DNA of 64,000 bases from Scenedesmus sp. ARA3 (taxonomy: Eukaryota > Chlorophyta > Chlorophyceae > Sphaeropleales > Scenedesmaceae): NCBI GenBank assembly GCA_004335835.1, contig RWJK01000969.1, forward strand, positions 25,260-89,259, read 5' to 3'. Shown one piece after another: positions 49,201-62,979 of the stretch; position 1 is the stretch's first letter; each line of letters starts with the position of its first letter. The notes below the pieces were generated by a model. The model searched no databases. It had not been told where the DNA came from and saw nothing but the letters and a program-made list of their open reading frames with translations. Position numbers and translations under genes: made by a program.

Positions 49201-51576
49201 ATGAATCATCCCAAGCCTCACCAGTGCATCGGGTGCCAGGGTCCACCCGGGGTGCCGCATGTAGCGCCAGTAGCCGGCAGCCAGCCCCCGCAGCGCCTCC
49301 ACGTGGCGCGCTGCCGCCACCTGCAGCCGGTCGGTGAGCCGCGCCACGCGCAGCTGGCCCGCTGCAGTGGGCAGGCTCACAATGATGCCTGCAAAACGGT
49401 TGGTTGAAGATTAGGAAATGTTTTGTTGTAGTTTGCAAATGAGTATGTTTTCAGTGTGTGGGGGGTAAGGGTTGCGTTGAGAGCTGAGCTACATGTGTGC
49501 CGGCGTCTGTAAGGCAGCTATGTTGCTGATGGCTCAAGATGTCTGCAGGGCACAAACTGTCCAATGCACCCACCAGCAGCAGCAGCAGCAGCAGCAAGCA
49601 CCGCGCACCTGTGGGGTTGGCGAAGTCCACCTGCGCCCTGTTGGCCCTGTACAGCAGGCCCAGGGGGCGCGCTGCGGTGGGCAGCACAAACATGCGCGCA
49701 AGGCTGTCATCCCACACCACCTGGCAGCAGCAGCAGCAGCGGAAGTGTGAGCAGCAACAGCAGCAGTTACTTTGGGAACGACAGTAAGCCCTGAAAACAC
49801 CGAATCCGCTGTTGTTTGAAAAGTTATCTTGCGTCACTGCTGCAAGCTTGCCGTTACACGTATGTCCATTTAGGCTAGAAGGTGCAGCACCGCTGCCGTG
49901 CAGGAGGCACGCAACAGCAGACAAGTGCTCTTCGGCTATAGCTGTGTGTGCATACAACACAGTCTGCCGCACCTTGTCCGTGAGCATGCGCATCAGGTTG
50001 CACTGCTACGTCTGCCACATCTGCTAGCATTTGTTCAGAGCAGCACCGCGCTATTGCCTTTGCCGCATTCACAGCTCACCTTTTCCGTGAGCATGCGCAT
50101 CAGGTTGCGCCACTTCTCCGCGTCGCGCGCCATGTTGAGCGTCTCGCGCAGCCGCGCCTCCAGGTCGGGTGCGCTGCGGCACGCCTGCACCAGGCTCATC
50201 AGGTCCTCCACTGCAGCAGGATTTGAAACAGTGCAAATTCCAAATCTGCGTTTGAAGGAAGACAGCTCCGCGCAGCCACGCCCTCAGCTGCGGTGCACTG
50301 TGGCAACCCTGCCTGTCAGCAGCTAGCAACCCAGCCGCCTCACTTTTCACCTAGATGTACATATCCGCCCCACCTGTCTCCACGCCGTCACAGTTGGCTG
50401 TGCAGGCAGCTGCCGCCAGCCCCCGCCTGTGTGACCGCCCTGCCTGTTGGCCTATCAACCTAGCCGCCTCACTGTTCAATTCTTTCAAGTGACCTCACCT
50501 TCCCTGTTAGCCTTCCTGTTAGCCTAGCAACCGAGCCGACTCAAATCTCCATGCAGCAGGCCTCACCTGTCTCCACGCCGTCAAAGTTGGCCTTGAGGTT
50601 GCTGATGGTGGTCTCGCCCAGGTTGGCAAACGTCTTGTCCGTGATGGGCTCGTGCGCGTGCAGAAAGTCGGCCTTGCGGCAGCCGTCATAGCCCTTCTTG
50701 GTGGTGACCTGGCGCCAGCAGCAGCAGCAGCAGCAGCAGGGCATGGCATAAGGATGTTTGTGAGGAATGTTTGTGTCAGCCGTCGTAGCCCTTATTGGTG
50801 GTCGCCTTGTGCTAGCGGCAGCAGCAGCGTCAGGAAGGTGCGTGCAGTGCGCTGAGCCCACACGCAACAGTACAGTGTCTTATTTCTGTAATCAACAGAA
50901 GGGCGCAGCAGCAACTCTACAGCTGCCCACCCTGGCCCCTCTCACAGCAGCCTCACCTTGAGAAAACCACTCTCCACCCGCGCCAGCTTGATCCATCCCC
51001 CAGGTCAAAGAAGAGCTGTGCATCAGCAATGCAGCAGCGGTATTAACCTCACGCTGCCCTTGTCCCCTTTTCCTCTCACCTTGAAGCTCTCGCTCTCCAC
51101 CTGCGCCAGCGTGACCTGCTGCCTGCTGGCGGCGTCGTAGCGCACCGCACGTGCCAGCAGCTTGAAGCTCTTGAAGGTGCGCCCGCCCACCTGCAAGCCG
51201 CCAGCAGCAGCAGCAGCAGCAGCAGCGCAGCAGCAGATAATGATGATGATGATCGTCTAGCGTTGAGGATAGCACTGGTGCAAGCAGGGCAGGCGAGTTT
51301 CAAACGTTATGGCTGCTGGCTAGTGAGCTCTGTATTTCACTGGTGTTGCAGGCAGCCGCATGACAGATGTTCGCTGCAGCTGACTGTTGTACTGCAGCTG
51401 CGCCATGCCCTGTCAACCTTGCTTCCTAATCAACACTTGTGTGACACCTTGTTCAAAGGTAACACTTTGTAACAACCTATAACACTTCGCACCTTGAACT
51501 TGGAGTTCTTGTCCAGGAACTGCAGCTCAGGGATGTGGCCTGCAGGGCCCAGCTGGTCATCCTGTAGCCAGCCAGG

Positions 51577-51618
<42 letters not shown>

Positions 51619-52510
51619 CAGGAGTAGTTGCTGTAACAAGCTGTGCAAGGCCGCATTCTAAAGCAGCACCTTGTGTTCCCCTGCACTGCCGCCACACAAA
51701 ATGCCCGCTGGCGGTCATGACAATACAGCGGCAACACAGCTACTGCCGACACAAGGTCGCTCCAGGTGCCATTACAGTACCTGCACCCTGTTTGGAATGC
51801 GCAAGAAGCACGCTTCCAAGCAAATCGAAGCCAGCAAAACAGCACCAAGCCAGCAGCAACTGACACAACTGGGTTTTTTAGGCGTTTACTGTATTTTGTG
51901 TTGATGCTTCAATAGCCTGCTTGCATGCAATTGATGCATCTTCTGTGTCAACAACTCTGCAATCCAAGCGCACCTATCTCAGCACGAAGCCCCAGGCTGC
52001 ACCTGCGTCACTTCAATCAGCACGCCCTTGTCATCCTCTGGCAGCACGCCAGCAGCAGGTGCCCAAAGCCCAGGTGCCAACACCGCGCAATTCTTGATAC
52101 CAACTCCACGCAACAGCACCCAACCCCAAACACACCCTAATCACCTCAGTCAGCATGCCCTTGTCTTCCTCTGCCAGCACGTCAGCAGCAGGCGCTAAAA
52201 GCACAGGTGCTAAATCCCCGCGACCCCCAAACCAAGCGCACCTGCGTCACTTCGATCAGCACGCCCTTGTCATCCTCCGGCAGCACGCCAGCCGCCGCAA
52301 ACAGCGGGTGCCCGTCATCACTGAAATACAGCCCCGCAGGCGCATCCCCGGGGCCACTGCCAGCCAGCTGCTGCCCATTCACAACATATAGCTTCAGCCG
52401 CACATCTGGCAGTACAACAGGCGTGTTGGAGGCCTTGTCGACTAGCTGCAGGCACACGTCGCTGCCGCACTTAGCCTTGATGAGCTGGCCGCCCTTGCCG
52501 TCATCACGCA

Positions 52511-52555
<45 letters not shown>

Positions 52556-52787
52556 GCAAATCGACAGAGATGTATCAGTCTTGGGGTTCATGTGAGCATG
52601 TGAGTGTGTTAGCACCCAGCCAGAGGATGTTGCCCTGCGGCCCATTAGCTCTGTTGTCTGCTGCAAACAGCTGCCGCAGCGGGCGCCTCACCCAGTACTG
52701 GTGGTCAAAGCAGTCCGCGTCGTCGCAGACCTTGCTGGGGTTGTTGCGGCACAGCTGGCAGTCCTCCAGGCTGCAGCCGATGAACCT

Positions 52788-52833
<46 letters not shown>

Positions 52834-53993
52834 GGCGAAGGAGGTCGGCGTGAAGCTGATTGGCACCTTACATGATGCAGCCGTGCACCTATGTGTTTGC
52901 AAGAAGGCTTCATGGCAGTACCGGATTAGCCTTGATCATACTCGCTCGGCGCTGATACAGGCTAGCTTCAAGCAGCAGCTTCAAGTTGCTGCACATGCAG
53001 GTGTCTGCAAATGCCATATCTGCAGCTGCTGCAGCCGAACTCCTGCAGCTCCGGGCTAGCGCCTGGCATAGGTGAACTGCTCAGGCTGCTGCTGGAGCTG
53101 ACACCTTGTGAAAAACACAGCGCGCAACAGGGCTGATGCCTCATCAGGCATCCTGCTGACACTATGTCTGTGGATATGCAACATGGTGACGCGCTGCGCC
53201 TGCAGGCTGCTGCCCAAGCTGCTGCTGCGAGCACAGACATGCAGCATACAGCTGCGTGCTTGACAACACAACAGCCACACAACCACCACCTAGCTGGAGC
53301 CATTCCGCTGCCACAGCATGCTGCCGCTGCCTGCATTGGCACACGACAGCCTGACACGCACTGCAACGTATCCCTGCACAGCAGTGCTGTCGCTGCAGTT
53401 GCTGCTGCTGACCCTGCTGCTGTTGCGGCATCTTACGCACTTGCACACATGCTTGAACTCCAGCCGCACATCTACTGGCTTGGGTGTGTTGGCTCCCACA
53501 CTGCCCAGCAGCTCTGTCACAGCCACCTGCACGCGCTGCTCAGGAATTTCTGGTGCCAGCTGCGACACCAGCAGCCGGCTGAAGCCCGACAGAAACTCCT
53601 GCAAGATGATTAGGAAAGCGGCAACAGGACGATTGCAGGCAGTCAGGGGTGCATGCGCTGGCCTGGGGACACAGCAGAAGCAGCGCCAGTGCCATGCAGA
53701 TTTCGTGCAGCACAAGAGCAGCAGGACCTCCTGCAAAGTCCCAACGCACATGATACGTGTAGGATCGTTGTTCTACCGTGCGCATGCAGCACATGCCAGC
53801 ACGATGGCGGGCTGCAGCATCACCAACTGTTGGAGCACCATCACACTGCAGCCCATTGCTGGCTAGGGTAATGCCGCCATAGCGGCCACGGTGAAAGCAT
53901 AGTTTTACATTCTCGCACCTTCAGCACAGTAGGTGACACCCCAGCGAGCTCAGGAGGCAGCTCCAGCACTGCAGGTGTGCCGTAAAATGCCAT
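43263..53993 (-). CDS. CBP60-like domain protein, large putative transcription regulator
   Basis: Eighteen exons join in phase (53993-53919, 53598-53441, 52785-52692, 52511-52242, 51561-51493, 51190-51080, 50708-50567, 50210-50080, 49720-49609, 49388-49189, 49057-48514, 48179-47938, 47445-46689, 46341-45917, 44894-44772, 44603-44538, 44327-44029, 43527-43263), giving 1360 residues. Residues 75-110 form a Cys-rich motif, CKFIGCSLEDCQLC ... CDDADC. Residues about 110-350 follow the order of the plant CBP60/SARD1 domain: VCLQLVDKASNTPV, DVRLKLYVVNG, VGGRTFKSFKLLARAVRYD, VESESFKVTTKKGYD, TFANLGETTISNLKANFDGV and VEDLMSLV. CBP60 proteins are DNA-binding defence regulators, some calmodulin-binding. 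The rest is Gln/Ala/Ser-rich, with a TEWIPELLFRLESESKEKEK helix and a basic AGRKAKRERSK stretch. Exon 16 and the donor of exon 10 are the least certain. Many introns show duplicated junctions. The gene model is good; the family is a sequence-order inference. Confidence 0.7.
43476..43798 (-). repeat. Copies of the exon 18 start upstream of it (CBP60-like gene)
   Basis: The start of exon 18 with its acceptor (plus strand gtgtgcatgcctgctgcgcg, tggctcagccatggagctgc) recurs at about 43598-43660 and, more degraded, at about 43708-43798. Here the acceptor side of the junction is duplicated. Confidence 0.7.
44640..44812 (-). repeat. Duplicated exon 15 donor junction (CBP60-like gene)
   Basis: cacctggtgcacctcctggt plus tcttgctggagc at 44770-44801 (true donor) recurs as cacctggtgcacatcctggt at 44640-44671, in the intron. 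Confidence 0.8.
45378..45990 (-). repeat. Five tandem copies of the exon 14 donor junction (CBP60-like gene)
   Basis: The exon 14 end (plus strand cacctgaagctgtgccagct, gctcctgtgagggtgcctgc from 45914) recurs in the intron at about 45381, 45510, 45640 and 45764. Unit length is about 125-150 bases. One copy (45510-45586) also keeps the longer exon stretch cttgctgcgctcacgcttcg. Between copies lie shared spacers such as caaacagctctgcacagcgc. Confidence 0.85.
47830..47965 (-). repeat. Duplicated exon 12 donor junction (CBP60-like gene)
   Basis: cactcaccggcaggttgatc plus gcaaagggag (47931-47960, true donor) recurs as actcaccggcaggttgattg at 47834-47863, about 97 bases into the intron. Confidence 0.8.
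49968..50114 (-). repeat. Duplicated exon 8 donor junction (CBP60-like gene)
   Basis: caccttttccgtgagcatgc plus gcatcaggttgcgcc at 50077-50112 (true exon 8 end) recurs as caccttgtccgtgagcatgc at 49970-50004. Confidence 0.8.
50318..50600 (-). repeat. Duplicated exon 7 donor junction and flanking repeats (CBP60-like gene)
   Basis: cacctgtctccacgccgtca is found at 50566 (true) and at 50371 (copy). Three related stretches of the type ctagcaacc.agccgcctca at about 50330, 50457 and 50524 mark the same ~130-base periodicity. Confidence 0.75.
50952..51117 (-). repeat. Duplicated exon 6 donor junction (CBP60-like gene)
   Basis: The exon 6 end, tcaccttgaagctctcgctc plus tccacctgcgccagcgtgac (51076-51115), recurs as tcaccttgagaaaaccactc plus tccacccgcgccagcttgat at 50954-50993. 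Confidence 0.75.
51998..52302 (-). repeat. Three copies of the exon 4 donor junction (CBP60-like gene)
   Basis: The exon 4 end (plus strand cctgcgtcacttcgatcagc then acgcccttgtcatcctcc from 52241) recurs at about 52001-52064 and, more diverged, at about 52143-52195. All copies include the sequence complementary to the donor. Confidence 0.75.
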
Positions 53994-54700
53994 CCTCAGC
54001 CGGTCCAGTCCATGAGGAAATCGATGAAACTATTTATTATATGAACAGACTCCGGCAGTGACGCGGGTCACTGTGATGTCAGCAGGTGCGACACTAGGCT
54101 CCACCAGCGCGTGCGACGCAAGCATGGTGATACCAAGAACACCGAACTGTATCGTACTGAAGGCAGCGGCAAGGTACTGGTCGAGAACAGGGTGTGTCAC
54201 TGTCAATGTGCCCTAGCCCTACTCTTCTGCAGCTGGTGTCGACGTGCGCCAGCCTCTGAGCCGCAGATAAAGCTTACTGTATATGTTGTTGGCTCATTGT
54301 GACGTGCTGACCATGCTGCCCGCTATGCTGCACACTCTCAACGGACGAGTACGAAGCCCGCCATGTGACCCCACGTCTCATCGAGCACAGCAGCTCTTGC
54401 CTATCCCGTGCATACGCCATGTGCGATAGAGACCTTTAACATGTGGTTCTGATAGCGGATTGACGCAAAGTAGCAGCCTGGGCGCCAGGACCGTCAATAC
54501 ATCGCACTTGTGTCTGCCACCCACCAGCGCACTGGTGCCACACGCGAGGCCCCCTGGGCCAGTTGACAAGTTGCAGTTGACACATTTTGCAGGGACGCAA
54601 TGCAACAACACGCGCACTACGTTGCTAGGACGGACCCCCAGGCGCCAGTTGGGTCCTACTGAACAGCACCAGCTGCAAGCTTCCAAACAGCCTTTTTGTA
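53994..54700. promoter_or_regulatory. Upstream region of the CBP60-like gene
   Basis: CTG-poor stretch immediately upstream of ATG 53993; probably its promoter. The minus-strand gene further right should also end near here. No plus-strand gene could be supported. Confidence 0.45.
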
Positions 54701-57481
54701 CAAGGGTTATAAGCCTGCTAGCCTTTTTGCTAGCAAATACCCAGCGACCGGCATGCTAGCGCACCGTCCGTTCCCAAATGATAACTGCGAGTTATGTGAT
54801 AAACAGCCTGTTACTATATGCCAGCCGCCGCCAAAGGCCGCAGTGCGGCCTGGCAATGCTGATGTCACAGAAAAAAACACAATTACAACAGCTGCAACAG
54901 CAGTGCCGCAGCAGGCCTGCAGCGTGAAGCGTTGCAGTACACGTATGGACGCAGAAATGCAGCAAAAGCAGCACTGGTCAGGCTGCAAAAATGCAGTGCA
55001 CGCGCTGCCTCAGTCCCAGTTTCCACTAGACTGGCCATCAGGGGATCACACAGCCTTCAGGGCCAACTACATGCCCAATCGCCCCCAAAAAGGACTCTTG
55101 TTGTTTGGAAAAACCGGTTGCTGATGAGACTCGGCATACCAATGGTGCACAGTGTTCCTAGCCTGCGACACGTCTGGGCGTGTCAGCCAACCAACTTTGC
55201 GCACCGCGATGCACCCTGGTGCTTGGTGCAGCACCCGCAAGGAGTACCATACAGAAACAACAATGACATGCCCCAAGGCCAAACTCCTGCTAGTCAAACT
55301 TTCTTGCTTTGACCATCTGCCTGCCTGTCGTACGTATGGGACCGGAACAAGCCAGCTGATGCTCCACATTGCATCAAAGCTGACATATGCCCACAACGCC
55401 AGGTCAATCGCTCTGCATCACTGCCTCTGCTGCTGCCTGCGGAGCCTTGTGGGGCCCACTGACAGCAGCACTGGCACAAAACTTGTAGTATACACCAGCA
55501 GAAAAAGGGGTTGCACATGTCAACTGCAATGCAGGAACATGCTTGCACAGAAACACGCCAGATGCACTGACCTGGCCGCATCACACGGCTGTCAACACAT
55601 CACACCAGCTACAACGCAGGAGGGACAACATGGCAGCGATGCAGCACAGCTGCGCAGCGGCTGCCAGGAACACAACTTGCACGCCCAGCAAAGCTCACCG
55701 CAGACAGGCGCGCCATGCAACCGTGCACACAGAAGCACCAATCATAGCTATATAGCAGGACATGCGTCGCGTGATGCGCCCCTGTCCTTGCCACTATACA
55801 TCCAGCAGGCAGGGCAGGCAGATGCTGCTGGAATCTGAGGGTGGCGTGGAGCAAACAGTGCGACAAAATTGTGGTGTAGGTGGAAACACAGCATGCCACC
55901 TGCCCCACGTGCACGTGAGGGTACAAATAACTAAGTGATATAACAAGGCAGCCCGGTTCGGGCAACCGGTAGACAACAGTGCTCCAAGCTGCACCCAGGT
56001 GGCCTTGCAGTTTGGCACATCACCCCTGCTCAGCCCATGATTGCAGGCACAGCACAGCACAAGGCAGCTACAGCGCCGTCCATACTGAACAGCAGCGATT
56101 TGATTTAGCGCGCAGCCAAGTAAGAAAATGCTGGCACACAATGACGCCGGCCACACATACACACTCTTGAGGCGAGCCAGTATACACACACAGGACTATG
56201 AACAGCACACAGAGCACATAACTATGCCGAGGTTTGGGGCGTCGGCCTGACACACGTGCACTCTGGCTAGCCATACAACAGCCACGTGTATCAGGCCGGT
56301 GCCGAGAGGCCAGCCCCTAAACCGGAGGGCTGTTTGTGCCGCTGCCGCAACATGCCGCCTAGCTGATCATCTGAAACTAGTGAGCACGTGCCCAGCGACA
56401 CCTCTTCCTCGTCCTGCTTGCACACGCCAAGTGCTACAACTCCAGCCAGTAGTATTCTACATCAGCTGTGTGCACACGGCTGTGTGCTGCAAACTTGCTG
56501 CCATCTCCTGCGCTTGATTCAGTGAGTCATGATTTCCTGCAAGCTTGCAGCTGCTGGGTGGGCCACAGCAGCGCCGCACAGGCCGGCAGTGCCACTTTAC
56601 GCAGCCAGCCTTCACAGCATGCTGCTCTGCAGGGCGAGGCTGAAGTTCCAGCAGAGGTTGCTGCTTGCTGCTGCCGGGCCCTGCGTCTACAAGGAACACA
56701 ACGGCAGCAGCAGGCACCGTCAGCCAGCCGTAACCAGACATGCAGACAAAACATTGCTCCAAGCAGAAAGCAGCATGACTAGGCGCCCTACTGCACCACG
56801 AAAGGCTACAGAGCCAGTGATAAAGCTCGAATTGCAGCGCTAGTGTGCCCAATGCTGTGGCTGTTGCTACCCTGCGACAGCACCGTACAGAATGAGTGGT
56901 GGCCGACATCACTGTCCACCAGCAACGGTCCGCACCTGCTGTGAGCGGCCGCTGCTACGGCTATTCAGCTTGGTTGCATTGTTTGCCGCTGGTGAAACGG
57001 AGAATGCCAAGTCTTCAGACTCTGATGCTCCCGAGGCATTGCGCCTCAGCGAGAACGCATCACGCTGCTGCCGGCTCCGCTTGGAAGTTTTCCAAGAAGA
57101 CTCCCGGGTTTGTTGAGCGAGAGCTAGCATGAGGTCGCCTTGTGGCGGACGCAGGGTGCGGTCCTGGTGCGACACTGCAGCCAGCAGAGGCCCCAGCAGC
57201 TGGCTACCACCAGTCACAAACTTGGTGGCCTCATCAGCAGCGGTGTGGTGTGCAAGGGCAGCCATCGGAATTGTGGTGTCGAGGCAGAAGAGATCGAAAT
57301 TGGATGCGCAAGCAGTAGAGGCCTGTGCGTCGCAGAAAGGTCGTTTCAAATGAAAACTTTTAATAACCCTGAGCCAAAGCGCTGCACCGTAACTCAACGA
57401 GCCCAAGATGTGGTGTGTGTCATTAACAGCCGCGTCAGCAACGTGCTGCAGGGCTTCCGTGAACGTCTTCTGAAGCTGCAC
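54700..57481 (-). CDS. Unidentified protein, probably membrane-associated, exons partly resolved
   Basis: A long 5' exon ends at 56936 with donor CAG|GTGCGG. Its frame is open from about 57490, after an in-frame TAG, and reads VADAAVNDTHHILGSLSYGA, then Ser/Arg-rich RSRQQRDAFSLRRNASGASE. No ATG opens this frame at its left end, so it either begins at an internal ATG (at IPMAALAHHTAADEATKFV) or continues from an upstream exon. Downstream minus-strand segments are hydrophobic: about 56720-56560 (LTVPAAAVVFLVDAGPGSS), about 55400-55310 (WAYVSFDAMWSISWLVPVPY) and about 54930-54760 (GTAVAAVVIVFFSVTSALPG). They suggest several membrane spans, but phases could not be joined. No family recognised. 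Confidence is moderate that a gene is here and low for its structure. Confidence 0.35.
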
Positions 57482-58158
57482 TCCATCCTAAATTGCATTC
57501 ATGCACATGTTACGTTTGACTTGCAGCTTTTGCTCGCCAATGTGTGCTGCTCGGTCCGAGGGCGACGGTGACCCAAGCTTTCATCCGTCCGCATGCGGAG
57601 CGCGACCCTTTTTGGGCTCGTGATGATGCATTTTATATCTGTAAAAATTATGGCTCTGCAAGGCACCGCGCAAAAGCCCCCTTGCAGAGGACGCGCCCCC
57701 ACCTACCCTCCAGACCTGCAACAGTTGTTGCAAGGGTCTCTTGCAAGTTGTTGCAAGGCAACTGACATGTGTTGACATTTAGGAAAGCGCTGCAAGCATT
57801 TTGCGACACAGTTGGGCGCGGACGGACGTGTCTTGGCGCATTATCACAACCTTGGCCACGCCACCATGTGCACCGTGCTGTGATGGCAATGGTGCAGAAA
57901 CACCAGCAGCCTGCGTGCCTGGCGGTCCTTATGACGTCGCTGCTGATGCTTGCACACACCAGGCAACATCAAAAACCATTGCTGTTGGATGCAAGCAGGC
58001 CTTGTATGCCAAGAAAGCCCACCTTGCATGCTGCGCACGAAGAGTTAGGCGTGCAATGCGACTGTCACACACTGGCTGTGCCAGCACTCAAGGAGCTGTT
58101 CCACACCCTACCAAGGCCCATGCCAAGTGTGCAGCTGCTGTATACTTCAATATCCTCG
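57482..58158. other. Intergenic region
   Basis: The left part (to ~57700) is CTG-poor and probably the head of the gene at 57481. The rest should hold the 3' UTR of the methyltransferase-like gene. Open frames on both strands here show no domain. Confidence 0.4.
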
Positions 58159-58343
58159 TCAGCTGGGCCTCACCACAGCCACAACGTAGGCTGTCCAGCC
58201 CCTTGCCAGCTTGTTCAGGAATGCAGTGCTGGCTGATAAGGGGTCAAAGTCAACGTATGGCGCCTCATCCTCACCATCGATGCCTGATGACTCATCCTCT
58301 GACTGGTCTGCGCTGTCGCTCTATGAGCTGCCCTCTTCTTTGG

Positions 58344-58381
<38 letters not shown>

Positions 58382-60281
58382 TGGCGGCAGCGCCGCGCGG
58401 CGCCGCTGTGTGGCGTCTTCTTTGGGAGACTCGCTGGCAGCTGGTCTACCGCCGCTGCCCTGCAGGTACAACAATCACAGCAGAGGGAGCCAGAGGCACC
58501 GCAGCAGACACTGGTTCGGCACTTGACATCTGTCGAAACAGCATTGCGCCGGCACCAGCAGCATGCTGAATAGGCTGCAGCCATTTGTATAAAAACGAAT
58601 TTACACATCCGCTGAGTCCTCACGGACTGCATTGGATGCGAAACTGCACATACAAGCAAAGCTGCGCCAGAAGACCTCTCGTTCTAAGTCTCCTGACCAT
58701 CTGCGTGGGCTGCAGCTGGCACGCATGCAGGCAGTGGTGAACTCGGCTGGCATGTAGGCATAGCATCCAACGACATCCATACCATGAAGCAATGCTGAGC
58801 CAGAAGCCCCCCGCCCTAGGCTAGGAGCCCTAGGGCTCCTAGCCTAGGAGCAATGCTGAGCACTCTTATTGGGCTGGTCATGCAGGCACATCAGTCCAGC
58901 ACCACGGCTCTCATGCGATAGACATACCTGTAGCGCAAAGAAGATTTACAGGGCAGCAGCAATGTCAACAAGGTGGCACCACCCGGGCGGATGGGCACCT
59001 GTGACCGCTGCACTCTGCCTTCATGTAGTCCAGGGTAGACCGTGGTGTAGGTTCCAGTTATGAGGCTCCCAGAGTAGCAGCAGCAGTAGAACAGACAGTA
59101 CATCCATTTGTTTGCACCAACCGCATGTCATGCTGTGGCATATGACAGCACCACTTGGCGCACGGTTTGCTCATAATCTTGCCCCCTTCTATGTGCTTAG
59201 TCTTCTTCTCTGATGATGGCTCGCCCACAACCACAACAAGCAATACTGCTGGTAAGGGCGACCCTACTGCTGTCACTGCGGCCACATAGCATGACTACAC
59301 GGCGCAAGCCTCGCACTCGCCGCCTTGCCCTACCTGCAGCTGCCGAACCCATACCACCACGTGGTCAAAGCCTGCCTGCCGCAGCAGCTCAGCCACATCA
59401 GCCACGCTCCACAGCCGCCAGTTGTATGGGAATGCGCGGCGCAGCAGCTGCAGCAGCAGGGTGGGTGTTGGCACGCACCACGGCATCAACTTCCGTTAGG
59501 TTGCGTCCAGTTTTAAGTATCTTGGCTGTGAATCGCAAGCATGCGGATGCGGACTTCTGTGCAAGGCTTCAAGACAGGGGCAACACTGTGCAGTAGTCGC
59601 TGATTGTGGCTAGCGTAGCAATCTGCGCGCCTGCCACAGCTCAGAAGTGCATGCTGGCAGCTGCTGATGAGGTAGCGCTGAGCTGTTGACAGAGAGATTG
59701 CATTTGCAGCTGAAGACCGTCGTCAATGTGACGGTGATATTGCAGTTTGCATGATAGCAGTCCAACAAAATGATAGGTGGGTATCTATGTGTGCTGTGCC
59801 AGGTGCCACATGGCTGCATCAGGCTGTACGCTGCGCACCTGACTCAAATATGCTGCTGCCAGCCGGTGCTCTGCGTGCCTTGCCCATGCAATCACAGCAG
59901 GCCAATTGGACGGTTAAGTCCCAGTTTGTTTTATCAAGTAATCTAGGAAGCTTAGCTGGTGTAGCGGCAGCAGCAGCAGAGGCAGCAGGAGTGGTGTGCA
60001 AACTGTACAGCCAGCTTTCCGCCAAATTAATATGATGGCCGTGATCCTGACCGAGGAGCATAGGATGATCGTATAAGTGCAACAAAGCCAAATGAAACTG
60101 AGAAGGGAGCGTAACGAGCTGATAGAGCACAACACACAGGTGTAACACCAGCTGGGGTTTGAGGTGCAGTTCGCAAGCCTCTCCTGCGGTGGACTCACCA
60201 CAAACCTCGTCTCTCACGCAATATACCACCTGTTACACTCGGTTCTCCATATGTACGTGCTGTCGAGGCAACACAGTACAT
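58159..60281 (-). CDS. Methyltransferase-like protein, C-terminal exons clear
   Basis: Exon 59447-59334 encodes LLRRAFPYNWRLWSVADVAE followed by LLRQAGFDHVVVWVRQLQ. This is the closing helix-strand of a class I SAM-dependent methyltransferase fold as found in a plant family whose C-terminus then has an acidic linker and an A-Y-I-V-A-V end. The terminal exon 58320-58159 (acceptor ctcatag) fits that: SDSADQSEDESSGIDGEDEA and GWTAYVVAVVRPS. An alternative acceptor, ctgcag at about 58459, keeps the phase too and would give a Ser/Pro/poly-Gln tail ending at 58292. Upstream exons with the SAM-binding motifs were not resolved. A possible first exon starts at ATG 60281 (MYCVASTARTYGEPSV) with a GTGAGT donor. 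If so, the gene is divergent from the Nudix gene with almost no spacer. The family is an inference from the C-terminus. Confidence 0.55.
58788..58861. mobile_element. 34-bp perfect palindrome flanked by 13-bp direct repeats
   Basis: 58815-58848 is a perfect inverted repeat centred on cctagg; the CCTAGG word occurs three times in it. The segment 58801-58848 is flanked by identical agcaatgctgagc at 58788-58800 and 58849-58861. This looks like a tiny insertion with a target-site duplication, lying in the last intron of the methyltransferase-like gene. It could instead be a local duplication product. Confidence 0.5.
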
Positions 60282-60393
60282 AACAGCAGCAAGTACTGCC
60301 CATGCCATGCCCTATATCGATGTCCTTACCATCCTCAAAGCTGCTCACCGCCTGAAACGTTGCGTAAACGTGCTGAGATACGCGTGGCATTGC
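60282..60393. promoter_or_regulatory. Head region between methyltransferase-like and Nudix genes
   Basis: About 110 bases between the proposed divergent start codons; any promoter must overlap the first exons or 5' UTRs. Confidence 0.35.

Positions 60394-62979
<2,586 letters not shown>

Noticed and set aside
58292..58474. TAG read as a sense codon in the methyltransferase-like gene
   Set aside because: Ser-rich reading continues across a TAG, suggesting recoding, but the TAG coincides with an AG acceptor and other genes here (LRR, small gene) appear to end with TAG. Splicing explains it.
58601..58792. Open frame MPAEFTTACMRASCSPRRWS ending SADV as an exon
   Set aside because: Looks protein-like but lies inside the presumed last methyltransferase intron without a convincing acceptor; not included.
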